Positions 41,430-51,059 of a stretch of 64,000 nucleotides of DNA are shown in pieces. This DNA is from Erythrobacter rubeus. GTDB lineage: Bacteria > Pseudomonadota > Alphaproteobacteria > Sphingomonadales > Sphingomonadaceae. How positions within the stretch are numbered: position 1 is the stretch's first letter; each line of letters begins with the position of its first letter. The notes under the pieces are model-generated. The model was not told where the DNA came from. It made no database searches and worked only from the letters and a program-made list of their open reading frames with translations. The stretch spans positions 2,149,360 to 2,213,359 of the forward strand of contig NZ_JACXLC010000001.1 in NCBI RefSeq assembly GCF_014705715.1. The letters run 5' to 3'. A program made the position numbers and the translations under genes.

Positions 41430-43700
41430 TCAATCAGTATCGATATCTCTTGCGGCAGCCCACGCGGAAAGCTCTTCGCGCAAATTGACCGACGGGTCCA
41501 TCAGCCAGCCCGACATCGCATCGCCGAGCTCGGCGAGATCGACCTTTCGCACCAGTTCCTTGATCGGGCCGACCGCGGCCGGTGTAATCGACAGGCGGCG
41601 AAAACCGATCCCCAGCAGCGCGAGAGCCTCCAGCCGCCTTCCGCCCATCTCACCGCATACCGCCATATCGACACCGCTGCCGATCGAGGATTGCATCACC
41701 CGCCGGAGGAAACGCAGGATCGGGACGCTGAGCCAATCGTAGCGCTCTGCCAGCTTCGGGTTGGCGCGATCTGCAGCAAACAGGAACTGGGTGAGATCAT
41801 TGGTCCCAACGGACAAAAAGCTGAGCTTGGGCAGCAGCAGATCGAGCACTTCGGCGAGCGCCGGGACTTCCAGCATGGCGCCGTAATGGATCGCTTCGGG
41901 TAGCAGCTTTTTCTTCGACCTCAGAAACGCCAACTGCTCGTCGAAAACCTTTTTGGCAGCGTCGAATTCCCACGGCTCGGAAACCATCGGGAACATGACG
42001 TAGAGCGAGCGCCCGCCGCTCGCCTCCAGCAGCGCACGCGCCTGCGCCTTCATCAGACCCTCTCGTGTCAGAGCAAGTCGCAATGCGCGCCATCCCATCG
42101 CCGGGTTCTCGTCATTATCAGCGATGTCGGAGGCGAGGTAAGGCACGGACTTGTCACCGCCGATATCGACCGTGCGGAAGATCACCGGTTTTTCGCCAGC
42201 CGCATCGAGGACGTCACGGTAGAGCCGGGTCTGCCGCTCGCGCTGCGGCAAGGTCGCTGAAACCAGGAACTGGAATTCGGTCCGAAAGAGCCCCACCCCG
42301 TCCGCGCCGGTCATGGCGAGCGAACTGATATCGTCGCGCAGGCCTGCATTCATCATCACCTGAATGCGCGTGCCGCAGCGGGTGAAGGGTTCCACATCGC
42401 GCAGCTCGGCATAGGCTGCCTGCTTCTCGCGTGATTTCGCAAAGCGTGCCTCGAACGCCTCGGCGACCGACGCGGTAGGGCGAATGGTGGCAGTTGCCGC
42501 GCTTGCATCGAGCAGGACTTCATCGCCGTCCCGGATGATGCCGCGAATGCCATTCGCCCGACCGAGGACCGGCACGCCCATGGCCCGCGCCACGATTACG
42601 ACATGCGCGGTGAGCGAGCCTTCTTCGAGGATGACGCCCTTCAGCCGCCGCCGATCGTATTCGAGCAATTCCGCCGGACCCAGATTGCGAGCGATCAGGA
42701 TCGTATCGCGGCGAAGACCCTGCGACGCCGCCGTGCCCAGCTGACCGGACACGATACGCACAAGGCGGTTCGCCAGATCCTCCAGATCGTGCATGCGGTC
42801 CGCCAGCAGCGGATCATCGATCTCGCGCATCCGCATGCGCGTGTGCTGCTGAACCCGCTCGATCGCAGCTTCGGCGGTAAGGCCGCTGTCGATCGCTTCG
42901 TTGATCCGCCTCGACCACCCTTCGTCATAGGCGAACATCTTGTAAGTCTCGAGGACCTCCTCGTGCTCGCCGCCTATGCCGAATTCGGCCTGGCCGGTGA
43001 GATTGTCGATCTGCTCACGCATCTTGTCGAACGCGCGGTAAACGCGCTGACGTTCGGCTTCGATATCGTCGGCCACAACCTGAGTGATTTGCACACGCGG
43101 CTGGTGATACACGGCATGACCCACGGCAAGGCCGGTCACCAGGGTAAGGCCGGAAACCGTCTGCTGGCCCGTCTTGCCCTCGATCAGGCCGCGTGCTTCC
43201 TCTTCATCGACCAGCTCGGCGTTGGCTATGAGCTCGGACAGGACCATGGCGGTGGTCTGCAGCGCCTCGATCTCGACCTCTTCGTAACGGCGCGGCTCGA
43301 CATGCTGGACACACAGCACGCCGACCGCGCGTTCGCGGTAGACGATCGGTACGCCTGCGAAGGAGTGGAATTTCTCTTCGCCGGTTTCGGGCCTGTACTG
43401 GAAATCGGGATGTGCTTTCGCCTCAGCGAGGTTGAGCGTCTCGACATTGTCCGCGATCACGCCGGTCAGACCTTCCCCGATGGCCATGCGGGTGACGTGG
43501 ACCGCGCTCTTGTTCAGACCGCGCGTCGCGAACAATTCGAGGCTCCCTTCGCGCAAGAGATAGATCGAGCACACCTCGCTCGTCAGGCTCTCGCCGACGA
43601 TCTCCACCACGCGATCAAGCTTAGCCTGCGCGTGCAGGCGCGAGGCCATAACCTCGTGAAGGCTCGTGAGAATCTGGCGTGCTGAAGCGGCGGCGGTCAT
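41430..43700 (-). CDS. ptsP: PEP-protein phosphotransferase PtsP (enzyme I-Ntr)
   Basis: 756 residues. An N-terminal GAF domain (VEIVGESLTSEVCSIYL onward, about 20-165) precedes enzyme I: an N-domain, the phospho-His segment SLTAHVVIVARAMGVPVLG (His near 366), and the PEP-binding barrel with GLFRTEFQFL, DIGGDKSVPY, SVGTNDLTQF and VCGEMGGR. It takes phosphate from PEP and starts the nitrogen-type PTS, a regulatory relay to NPr and EIIA-Ntr that links carbon and nitrogen state. Those partners are not in the window. Confidence 0.95.
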   Translation of the reverse strand: MTAAASARQILTSLHEVMASRLHAQAKLDRVVEIVGESLTSEVCSIYLLREGSLELFATRGLNKSAVHVTRMAIGEGLTGVIADNVETLNLAEAKAHPDFQYRPETGEEKFHSFAGVPIVYRERAVGVLCVQHVEPRRYEEVEIEALQTTAMVLSELIANAELVDEEEARGLIEGKTGQQTVSGLTLVTGLAVGHAVYHQPRVQITQVVADDIEAERQRVYRAFDKMREQIDNLTGQAEFGIGGEHEEVLETYKMFAYDEGWSRRINEAIDSGLTAEAAIERVQQHTRMRMREIDDPLLADRMHDLEDLANRLVRIVSGQLGTAASQGLRRDTILIARNLGPAELLEYDRRRLKGVILEEGSLTAHVVIVARAMGVPVLGRANGIRGIIRDGDEVLLDASAATATIRPTASVAEAFEARFAKSREKQAAYAELRDVEPFTRCGTRIQVMMNAGLRDDISSLAMTGADGVGLFRTEFQFLVSATLPQRERQTRLYRDVLDAAGEKPVIFRTVDIGGDKSVPYLASDIADNDENPAMGWRALRLALTREGLMKAQARALLEASGGRSLYVMFPMVSEPWEFDAAKKVFDEQLAFLRSKKKLLPEAIHYGAMLEVPALAEVLDLLLPKLSFLSVGTNDLTQFLFAADRANPKLAERYDWLSVPILRFLRRVMQSSIGSGVDMAVCGEMGGRRLEALALLGIGFRRLSITPAAVGPIKELVRKVDLAELGDAMSGWLMDPSVNLREELSAWAAARDIDTD

Positions 43701-43874
43701 TGTAGTTTCGGCTTAGGCAGTCCGGCGCGCAAAAGCAAAGCCAAGCGGTGCGGCCCGCGCTGCCTCGCGCATTGCGACCGGACTGCCCGCGCATTCCGAA
43801 AGCGCGGCGTGCACGAAAGCTCGCAATCGCTCCGGAATTTGCCGTCGGTCAGGAAGTAAGCGAGCGTGCGCCCG

Positions 43875-44030
43875 TCAACATCGACGGATTTCTTCCTTCA
43901 ATCGCAGCTTGTGCTTTTTGAGCTGTTGGATCGTCGCAGTATCAGGCACGGGCCGGGCCATTTCTTCGCGAAGCTTGGCTTCGAGGCCGGCATGTTTGGA
44001 TTGGAGTGCGTTGACGTGGGACGATGCCAT
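43875..44030 (-). CDS. YdcH-family (DUF465) small protein
   Basis: 51 residues: starts MASSHVNALQSKHAGLEAKL and carries the basic helix QLKKHKLRLKEEIRR at its end. DUF465/YdcH proteins are short helical hairpins of unknown role, widespread in alphaproteobacteria. The start at 44030 gives a complete domain. It is divergent from a second YdcH-type gene 191 bp away. Confidence 0.85.
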   Translation of the reverse strand: MASSHVNALQSKHAGLEAKLREEMARPVPDTATIQQLKKHKLRLKEEIRRC

Positions 44031-44221
44031 ACAGGTTCTCCTTTAGATCGGGGGAATGCCCCCGGGGGAACGACTCGGCACAAGGCGGCCGGGCCGCTAA
44101 TTTCGATGAAACCACAGTTGGGTTAACTTGCAAAGCACTTCATTTGGGTGAAACGGTGTGTGCGCGTAATTGCGCGGCAAATGGTTGGCGCAGGCAGCGC
44201 GAGAATAGGGAAACTGGTCGA

Positions 44222-44419
44222 ATGAATGAGCAAGAGCTGGTCAAGACGCTGGAGCTGCTCAAATCGGAGCACCGCGATCTCGATGCAGCGATCGGGGCGC
44301 TCACTGAAGCAGGGTCTTCCGACCAGCTTCAGATCGCCCGGCTGAAAAAAAGAAAGCTCCGTCTGAAGGATCAGATTTCGATCATCGAGGATACGCTGCT
44401 GCCCGACATCATCGCGTGA
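44222..44419 (+). CDS. YdcH-family (DUF465) small protein, second copy
   Basis: 65 residues, MNEQELVKTLELLKSEHRDL onward, with QIARLKKRKLRLKDQISIIED as the conserved second helix. It begins at ATG 44222 with AGGGAA upstream; earlier in-frame codons lack coding character. It shares the K-x-K-L-R-L-K core with the divergent copy at 43875, so the pair are paralogues. No function is known. The 181 bp after it (44420-44600) contain nothing I recognise. Confidence 0.85.
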   Translation: MNEQELVKTLELLKSEHRDLDAAIGALTEAGSSDQLQIARLKKRKLRLKDQISIIEDTLLPDIIA

Positions 44420-44600
44420 TCGCCCAAATTTCCGGCGTCATTTGATGGACTTCGGCGAGATTGCCGCACGCAGCGGGCACCTCGTCTCATGAACGCCCGC
44501 GCATTTCTGTCCCGCCGAGAGACGAAGTGAAATTTTGCGCGGATAGTAACCATACCCGTATGGCCCTGCGTGCAATCGCGGCGTAGCGAGCCATGCAGAC

Positions 44601-45089
44601 ATGGCCCGCACAAGCAATCTTTCTCGCCCGATAATCGAGGCACTCTACAGCGAAGCGCTCGTCCTAGCCGACGAAGTGCGCGCGGTTTTCGCGCTCGGTA
44701 CGCGGGAGCCAGCCACTGGCGAAGATCCGAGCACAAGGCTCGCTCTGTCCACAGAGGGTCTGAAGACCACCACACGGATGATGCACTTGCTCGCATGGCT
44801 GCTGAACCAGCGGGCGTTCTTCTCGGGCGAATTGAGTGACAACCAGGTGCGCAATCACGGCGCGCTTCCGCCCGATAGCCCGGCCGATCAGAAACAGCTC
44901 GACCTGCTCGAACCTGAAACATGCGCGCTGATCGCCGAGACCGAAGCACTGCACCGGCGCATCGCGCGGCTGGACCGCGCGTGGAGGCAAGGTTTCGACA
45001 TGGGATCGCCGGTCCGCGTCTTCCAGCACCGGATCGGTCAGGAATTCTCGCGCATGGAATTGCGCCAGCCCGGCCCCGCGCAGCGCTAA
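44601..45089 (+). CDS. rcdA: RcdA-family regulator of CtrA degradation (DUF1465)
   Basis: 162 residues, all-helical. The opening LSRPIIEALYSEALVLADEVR, the TEGLKTTTRMMHLLAWLLNQ helix and LDLLEPETCALIAETEALHRRI agree with DUF1465, the family of Caulobacter RcdA. In Caulobacter RcdA works with CpdR and PopA to deliver CtrA and other proteins to ClpXP in the cell cycle. The family assignment is strong; the specific role here is by analogy. It ends in a short tandem duplication shared with the convergent glpK stop. Confidence 0.88.
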   Translation: MARTSNLSRPIIEALYSEALVLADEVRAVFALGTREPATGEDPSTRLALSTEGLKTTTRMMHLLAWLLNQRAFFSGELSDNQVRNHGALPPDSPADQKQLDLLEPETCALIAETEALHRRIARLDRAWRQGFDMGSPVRVFQHRIGQEFSRMELRQPGPAQR

Positions 45090-45115
45090 ATCAGGCCCCG
45101 CGCAGCGCTGAATTA
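45072..45115. repeat. 22-bp tandem duplication across two convergent stop codons
   Basis: Two adjacent copies of GGCCCCGCGCAGCGCTRAATYA, at 45072-45093 and 45094-45115, differ at two bases. Copy 1 contains the rcdA stop TAA, copy 2 contains the glpK stop (TTA on the + strand). Each copy holds GCGCAGCGC, so the copies can pair partly with each other. It looks like a recent slippage product. Confidence 0.85.
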
Positions 45116-46582
45116 GGCCGCGGCGAGCGCTTTCGCCCAACTTTCCAGCCGCGCCGACCGGATATCCTCGCTCATGTCGGGCTCGAACCGCGTAAGCTTG
45201 CCGCGCATGGCATCGGCCGCTTTCTGCAAATCCGGGTAAAGCCCCGCCCCGGCCGCCGCCAGCATCGCCGCACCGAGAGCGGTCGTCTCGACGAAATCCG
45301 GTCGTTCAACCGGAAGGTTCAGCACATTGGCTAGGTCCTGCGCCATCCAGGTGTTGGCCGCCATACCACCGTCGATCCTGAGCGTTTCCCAAGCGGTACC
45401 ATCTGCAGAGAATGCTTTCGCGAGATCGTGCGTCTGATGCGCCATCGCCTCCAGCGCGGCGCGCGCCAATTGCGGCTTTCCGCTGGCAAAGCTCAAACCG
45501 GAGATCACGCCGCGCGCTTCCGCTCGCCAATGCGGGGCGCCGAGCCCTGCCAGCGCGGGTACAATCGTGACTCCGCCTGAATCGGGAATTGAACGCGCCA
45601 GTTCCTCGGTCTGGCTCGCCACTTCGACAATGCCGAGCGAGTCGCGCAGCCATTGGACCAGGCTTCCCGCGACGAATACGGAGCCTTCGATGGCATAGGT
45701 CCGCGTCCCGCCAATCTGCGACAGCACTGTGCCGAGCAGGCGATTGTCGGAATGCGGGATCGCTGAACCCTGGTTGGTCAGCACGAAAGCGCCGGTGCCA
45801 TAGGTCGCCTTGGTCTCGCCAGGTGAGAGACAGGCCTGCCCGATGGTGGCAGATTGCTGATCACCCGCCATGCCCGCGATCGGGATCGAGCGCCCGAACA
45901 GCGAACGGTCGGTTTCGGCGAGCGCGCCCGACATATCGATAACTTCGGGCAGTGCGGCGCGCGGCACGCCGAAAAGGTCGCACAGCCCTTCATCGAATTG
46001 CGCGCCTGCCAGCTCGAGCAACAAAGTGCGGCTCGCATTACTGGCATCGGTGACGTGCATGCCGCCGGTCAGCTTGAAGGTCAGCCAGCTTTCGACGGTG
46101 CCGAATGCCAGCGTGCCCTTGTCCGCCGCGGCCCGGACCTCCGCCACATTGTCGAGGATCCAGCGCATTTTCGTGCCCGAAAAATAGGGATCGAGCAGTA
46201 GGCCCGTGCGCTGTTGCACGGTCTCTTCATGCCCGGCCTTGCGCAATTCCGCGCAGAACGGCTCGGTCCGCCGGTCCTGCCACACGATCGCGCGCGTCAA
46301 AGGCTCGCCGGTGGATTTGTCCCACGCGACCACGGTTTCGCGCTGGTTGGTGATGCCGATCGCCGCAATCGCGGCCGCGCCGCCAGCCTTGGGGATGACG
46401 TCGAGCGCGCATTCAAGCGTCTTGTCCCAGATCTCCGCCGCGTCATGCTCCACCCATCCGCTTTGCGGATAGTGCTGAGTCAGCTCGCGCTGCGCCGACG
46501 CGACGAAAACTCCGTCGCTCGCAAACAGCATCGCCCGGGTGGAAGTCGTGCCTTCGTCGAGGACAAGGATGTAGTCGGACAT
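45113..46582 (-). CDS. glpK: glycerol kinase
   Basis: 489 residues. FGGY-kinase marks are present: LDEGTTSTRAMLFA at the N-terminus for ATP and substrate, AIVWQDRRTEPFC, DASNASRTLLL, and GSVFVAGSLVQWLRDSLG; the C-terminal ATPase half ends with DGGMAANTWMAQDLAN. It makes glycerol 3-phosphate in the cytosol. It is not beside glpF or glpD, so glycerol uptake and oxidation are encoded elsewhere. It is divergent from the MBL hydrolase gene. Confidence 0.96.
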   Translation of the reverse strand: MSDYILVLDEGTTSTRAMLFASDGVFVASAQRELTQHYPQSGWVEHDAAEIWDKTLECALDVIPKAGGAAAIAAIGITNQRETVVAWDKSTGEPLTRAIVWQDRRTEPFCAELRKAGHEETVQQRTGLLLDPYFSGTKMRWILDNVAEVRAAADKGTLAFGTVESWLTFKLTGGMHVTDASNASRTLLLELAGAQFDEGLCDLFGVPRAALPEVIDMSGALAETDRSLFGRSIPIAGMAGDQQSATIGQACLSPGETKATYGTGAFVLTNQGSAIPHSDNRLLGTVLSQIGGTRTYAIEGSVFVAGSLVQWLRDSLGIVEVASQTEELARSIPDSGGVTIVPALAGLGAPHWRAEARGVISGLSFASGKPQLARAALEAMAHQTHDLAKAFSADGTAWETLRIDGGMAANTWMAQDLANVLNLPVERPDFVETTALGAAMLAAAGAGLYPDLQKAADAMRGKLTRFEPDMSEDIRSARLESWAKALAAA

Positions 46583-46685
46583 GTTTTCTGCGCCACCGTT
46601 TCGCTGCTTGAGCGTAGCGGAATTCTCGGCAACGCCCCTCTCTTGGCATGCAGAGCTAAATCGCTCGCGCGGTCACCGCAAGTGG

Positions 46686-47612
46686 ATGACCTCGACAGAC
46701 CCCCTGCCGGGCTCCATATGGAAAGGTATGGCAGGCATCCCTCCCAAACCATGGCCTACGGGCGAGGCCGAACAGCTCGAACCGCTGGTGCAGCGCGTGC
46801 TTGCTCCAAACCCCTCCCCCTACACCTACACCGGCACGCAGACCTATGTGGTCGGAGCGGGCGCGGATGTGGCGGTAATCGATCCGGGCCCCAATGACCC
46901 TGCACATATCGAAGCGATTATGGCAGCGGTTGGCGATGCGAAGGTCATCGCAATCATGTGTACCCACACACACCGTGACCACTCACCCGCTGCTGCGCCC
47001 TTGGCGAAACTCACGCAGGCACCGATTGTCGGCTGCGCGCCGCTGGTGCTCAAGACCGATCTGCCGCGCGCCGATGAGGCGTTCGACACCACTTATGAAC
47101 CTGACCGCGTGCTCGAAGATGGCGAGCAGATGCGCGGGACCGGCTGGACGCTGACCGCTGTCGCGACGCCCGGCCACACGTCCAACCACCTCTGCTTCGC
47201 GCTCGAAGAGAGCGGCGCTCTGTTCACCGGCGATCACGTGATGGGCTGGTCGACGAGCGTGGTAATTCCGCCCGACGGCGACATGGGCGATTACATGGCG
47301 AGCCTCGAAAAGCTGCAGGCGCGCGAGGACACGGTCTATCACTCGGCGCACGGCGCTGCGATTACCAAGCCCAAACAATTGGTGCGCGGCATGATCGGCC
47401 ACCGGCGCCAGCGCGAGAACCAGATCTTGCGGCTTATGGGCGAACAGGCCCGGCCCGTCTCCGCCTTTATTCCGCAGATGTATAAGGGGCTGGATGAGCG
47501 GCTTATCCCTGCCGCAGAAATGAGCGTGACCGCACATCTCATCGACCTGGAAAAGCGCGGCCTTGCAGGCCGCTCGCACGAGGCTGGCGTCGAAATCTGG
47601 CGTACGCGCTGA
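46686..47612 (+). CDS. MBL-fold metallohydrolase (LACTB2-like)
   Basis: 308 residues from ATG 46686; an internal ATG at 46728 is possible. The zinc motif THTHRDH sits near 95, with TPGHTSNHL and FTGDHVMGW completing the metal ligands. The C-terminal helix region (RGMIGHRRQRENQILRLM) is the LACTB2-type addition seen in endoribonuclease-like and hydrolase members. The substrate is unknown. It is followed after 71 bp by nadA. Confidence 0.85.
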   Translation: MTSTDPLPGSIWKGMAGIPPKPWPTGEAEQLEPLVQRVLAPNPSPYTYTGTQTYVVGAGADVAVIDPGPNDPAHIEAIMAAVGDAKVIAIMCTHTHRDHSPAAAPLAKLTQAPIVGCAPLVLKTDLPRADEAFDTTYEPDRVLEDGEQMRGTGWTLTAVATPGHTSNHLCFALEESGALFTGDHVMGWSTSVVIPPDGDMGDYMASLEKLQAREDTVYHSAHGAAITKPKQLVRGMIGHRRQRENQILRLMGEQARPVSAFIPQMYKGLDERLIPAAEMSVTAHLIDLEKRGLAGRSHEAGVEIWRTR

Positions 47613-47683
47613 TTGCCGAATTCGCTCGAAATTGCGCGCGGGCCTCCCTAGATGAAGCGAAATATTGTTACTGAGGGCTGACC

Positions 47684-48712
47684 ATGAGCATCGAGACCAA
47701 AGTTCCTGCCGGTGAAGACCTGCTCGCCGAAATCGACCGTCTGCGCAAAGAGCGCAATGCCGTGATCCTCGCGCATTATTACCAGACCCCCGATATTCAG
47801 GATATCGCCGACTATGTCGGGGACTCGCTCCAGCTTTCGCAGATGGCGGCGGAGACCGATGCCGATGTCATCGCCTTTTGCGGTGTGAAATTCATGGCCG
47901 ATACGGCCAAGATCCTGTCGCCCGAAAAGATCGTGGTGCTGCCAGACATGGATGCAGGGTGCAGCCTAGAAGACAGCTGCCCGCCGGAAAAGTTCAAGGC
48001 TTTCCGCGAAGCCCACCCCGATCACATCGCGCTCACCTACATCAATTGCTCGACCGAAGTGAAAGCGCTGTCGGACATCATCGTCACCAGTTCGAGCGCG
48101 GAAACAATCCTTCAGCAGATCCCTGAAGATCAGAAGATCATCTTCGGCCCGGACCGTCACCTTGGCGGATACCTCTCGCGCAAATTCAATCGCGAAATGC
48201 TGCTGTGGCCGGGCGTGTGCATCGTCCACGAAGCTTTTAGCGAAACCGAGCTTCTGAAGCTCAAAGAGGAGCACCCCGACGCGCCCATCGCTGCGCACCC
48301 GGAATGCCCGCCAACCATCGTCGATCACGCCGATTTTGTCGGCTCGACCAGCGGAATCCTGAAGTTCGCGCAGGAATTCGAAGGCGACACGCTGATCGTC
48401 GCGACCGAGCCGCACATCATCCACCAGATGGAAAAGGCGCTGCCGGAGAAGAACTTTATCGGCGCACCCGGGGCGGACGGCAATTGTTCGTGCAACATCT
48501 GTCCGTACATGGCGCTCAACACGATGGAGAAGCTCTACGTCGCGCTGCGCGATCTGGAACCGCGGATCGAGATCGAGGAAAATCTCCGTTTGAAGGCTAA
48601 GGAAAGCCTCGACCGCATGCTTGAGATGGCGAGCAGCAGCGTCGGCAAAGGCGATATCGGCGCAGTCGAGATCGAGGATATTCCCGAAGACGAAGTGCCC
48701 AGCGGGGACTGA
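47684..48712 (+). CDS. nadA: quinolinate synthase A
   Basis: 342 residues. AHYYQTPDIQDIADYVGDSL is the hallmark of NadA; the three 4Fe-4S ligands lie in AFCGVKFM, HPECPPT and NCSCNICPYM. It condenses iminoaspartate with DHAP to quinolinate for NAD synthesis. GAGGGCTG precedes the ATG. nadB and nadC are not adjacent. The acidic tail EDIPEDEVPSGD is an extra. Confidence 0.97.
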   Translation: MSIETKVPAGEDLLAEIDRLRKERNAVILAHYYQTPDIQDIADYVGDSLQLSQMAAETDADVIAFCGVKFMADTAKILSPEKIVVLPDMDAGCSLEDSCPPEKFKAFREAHPDHIALTYINCSTEVKALSDIIVTSSSAETILQQIPEDQKIIFGPDRHLGGYLSRKFNREMLLWPGVCIVHEAFSETELLKLKEEHPDAPIAAHPECPPTIVDHADFVGSTSGILKFAQEFEGDTLIVATEPHIIHQMEKALPEKNFIGAPGADGNCSCNICPYMALNTMEKLYVALRDLEPRIEIEENLRLKAKESLDRMLEMASSSVGKGDIGAVEIEDIPEDEVPSGD

Positions 48713-48753
48713 TCAGCGTGGGCCATTTCGGCGTCTCATGCGTTTAACCGCGC

Positions 48754-50079
48754 ATGACCGCTGAAATTCGCTTTTTCTGGGCGCGCCTTAACGCCAATTA
48801 CTGGTTCTATCCGGCCCTCTTTGCGATTCTTGCAACTTTGCTCGCTTTCGCAATGGTCTATCTCGACCGGTATGGTTTCTCCGAATTTTTGAACGACACC
48901 GATTGGCTCGTCCCGGTTCGCCCGAGCGGGGCTTCGGACATTCTCACAGTCATGGCCGGCGCAATGATTGGGGTCGCCTCCACCGTGTTTTCGATCACGC
49001 TCGTCGCGGTGACCTACGCCAGCGGCAATTACGGCCCGCGGCTGCTTACCAACTTCCTCGAGGACAAGGGCAATCAAGTCAGCCTGGCGACCTTTATCGG
49101 CACCTTCGTTTACACGCTGATCGTACTGCGCGCAGTTCGCGCCGAGGGAGAATCGCCTGCCTCTGCCGGTCAGGCGGGCGCGGACATGCTGCCCGGTTTC
49201 GCGCCGCAATTGTCGCTGCTCGTCGCCTATATTCTCATGGCGGCATGCGTCGCGGTACTGGTGTTCTTCCTCAACCACGTCCCTTCCTCCATCCGCATCA
49301 ACAAGGTCTTGGAAGCGATCGGGCGCCGCCTGCTTGATACGATCCGCGAAACCTACCCGGTTGAGGATTCCTTTGCAGATGCCCGCGAGGGCGAAGGCGG
49401 CGAGACGGTGACGGCATGGGCGACCGGATATGTGCAGCTGATCGATTTTGAAGATCTGGAAAAGAAGGCTCGCGAAAGCGATTGCGTGTTCTCGCTGCGG
49501 GTGCGCACGGGAGACTTCGTCCACCGGGGCCTACCGTTGATGGACGTGAAAGGCGCCGATCCCGAGGAGATCGAAGAGCGCGTTCGCGAGGATATTACCC
49601 TCGGCCCGGTGCGAACGCCGGAACAGGATCCGCAGTTCCTTATCGATGAGCTGGTCGAGATCGGCCTGCGCGCGCTTTCCCCTGGCATCAACGATCCTTT
49701 TACGGCGATCACGGCGCTGCATTGGCTTGGCGCGGCAGTTTCCGACATCGGGCGGCGCGATCTGCGCAAGGACGTGTGCGGAGAGGATGCGGAGGATTGC
49801 CCCGTCATCCCGCTCGCCGACAGCTTCGATCATTATGTCGGGCGCGGTTTCGGCTCAATCCGTAGCGCTGTCGCCGCGAGTTCCAATGCCTGTCTGGTGA
49901 TGCTGGATGTGCTCGCCGACGCCGCTCTGCCGATCCCCCATGACGGACGCCGGGGGCTTCTGCGCGAAGAGGCGCGTTTGCTAATCGAACAGGCCGAAAC
50001 CGAGCTAGCGGGACCTGATCTCGAACGCGTCCGCGAAAAGCACCAGGCGTTCAAAGAGCGTTTCTCACAAGTTCGCTAG
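48754..50079 (+). CDS. DUF2254 membrane protein
   Basis: 441 residues with four N-terminal membrane helices, beginning FFWARLNANYWFYPALFAIL, then MAGAMIGVASTVFSITLVAV, and a long soluble C-terminal half with SPGINDPFTAITALHWL, the conserved core of DUF2254. The function is unknown. It overlaps the convergent DMT transporter by 4 bp at the 3' end. It starts 41 bp after nadA and may be co-transcribed. Confidence 0.88.
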   Translation: MTAEIRFFWARLNANYWFYPALFAILATLLAFAMVYLDRYGFSEFLNDTDWLVPVRPSGASDILTVMAGAMIGVASTVFSITLVAVTYASGNYGPRLLTNFLEDKGNQVSLATFIGTFVYTLIVLRAVRAEGESPASAGQAGADMLPGFAPQLSLLVAYILMAACVAVLVFFLNHVPSSIRINKVLEAIGRRLLDTIRETYPVEDSFADAREGEGGETVTAWATGYVQLIDFEDLEKKARESDCVFSLRVRTGDFVHRGLPLMDVKGADPEEIEERVREDITLGPVRTPEQDPQFLIDELVEIGLRALSPGINDPFTAITALHWLGAAVSDIGRRDLRKDVCGEDAEDCPVIPLADSFDHYVGRGFGSIRSAVAASSNACLVMLDVLADAALPIPHDGRRGLLREEARLLIEQAETELAGPDLERVREKHQAFKERFSQVR

Positions 50080-50993
50080 GGTTCGCGGGTATCGGCAGAT
50101 GGTTTCGCCTGACTTGCGCGCGCCACCACCAACGCGCAGCCGAGCAGCATCATCCCTGCGATATCGAGCGGGGTAAGCACTTCACCGAAAACGCTAAACC
50201 CGATCACCGCGGCAATTGCAGGCTGGGTCAACAGCGCCAAGCCAATCACCAACGGCGGGAAATGGCCGAGTGAAAAGACCAGCAGACCCTGTCCGATTAG
50301 CTGACTGGTAATGAACAGCACGAGGATCGGCGTCCAGTCCTTCGGCCACACCGGCTCTCCGAGCGCGATAGCGAGCATAAGCAGCACCGGGCAGGCGAAA
50401 ATGCTGACCCACACGAGAAGGCTCCATGATCCGAAGCGCGCGCGCTCCCCTTGCAAGGTGACGAGATAGACCGCGTAGAGCACGCCCGCCGTCAGGCAGA
50501 ACAGGTCTCCGATGAACGTTTCGGCGGAGATTTCGAGACTTCGCCCGAGCAGGATGCCCGCCCCGCCCAGCGCAAAAACGATAGCGAGCCATTCGCTGCC
50601 TCGCGGCAGCATCCGGGCGGCAACAAAGCCCCAGAACATCAGGATGATCGACCCCGCATTGCCGAACAAGGTCGCATTGCCCAGCCGGGTCAGCCCGATG
50701 CCGACATGCCAGCTGGCAAGGTCCAGCGCAAAGGCCGTCGATCCGACCGCGACCAGGATCAGCGTCTTGCGCGGCATTCCCAACAGCGGCTGCGACGCCA
50801 TCTTCGCGAATACGATAAGGAACGGCAGAGCGAGGAAGACGCGCCAGAAAGCGGCGGAGACGGGACCGGTATCGGCCAGCCGCACCAGCCACGGCCCCAG
50901 CGCCAGTGCGATGTTACCAGCGAGCAGTGCGGCGAGCAGCAAGGCTGCGCGCGCATCATAAAGTTTTGCTTCGCGGATCCCCTCTTTTTCCAT
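50076..50993 (-). CDS. DMT-family (EamA) transporter
   Basis: 305 residues with ten predicted helices arranged as two EamA repeats (for example LLLAALLAGNIALALGPWLV, SAAFWRVFLALPFLIV, and FSVFGEVLTPLDIAGMMLL in repeat two). Members export amino acids, metabolites or drugs. No substrate clue is visible. It is monocistronic and divergent from an ene-reductase gene across 66 bp. Confidence 0.88.
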   Translation of the reverse strand: MEKEGIREAKLYDARAALLLAALLAGNIALALGPWLVRLADTGPVSAAFWRVFLALPFLIVFAKMASQPLLGMPRKTLILVAVGSTAFALDLASWHVGIGLTRLGNATLFGNAGSIILMFWGFVAARMLPRGSEWLAIVFALGGAGILLGRSLEISAETFIGDLFCLTAGVLYAVYLVTLQGERARFGSWSLLVWVSIFACPVLLMLAIALGEPVWPKDWTPILVLFITSQLIGQGLLVFSLGHFPPLVIGLALLTQPAIAAVIGFSVFGEVLTPLDIAGMMLLGCALVVARASQAKPSADTREP

Positions 50994-51059
50994 GGTTGCG
51001 CCCTAGCGCGCTCGTCTCCAAGTGAATAGCCAAGCAATACAGCAGGAGGATACACCGCT

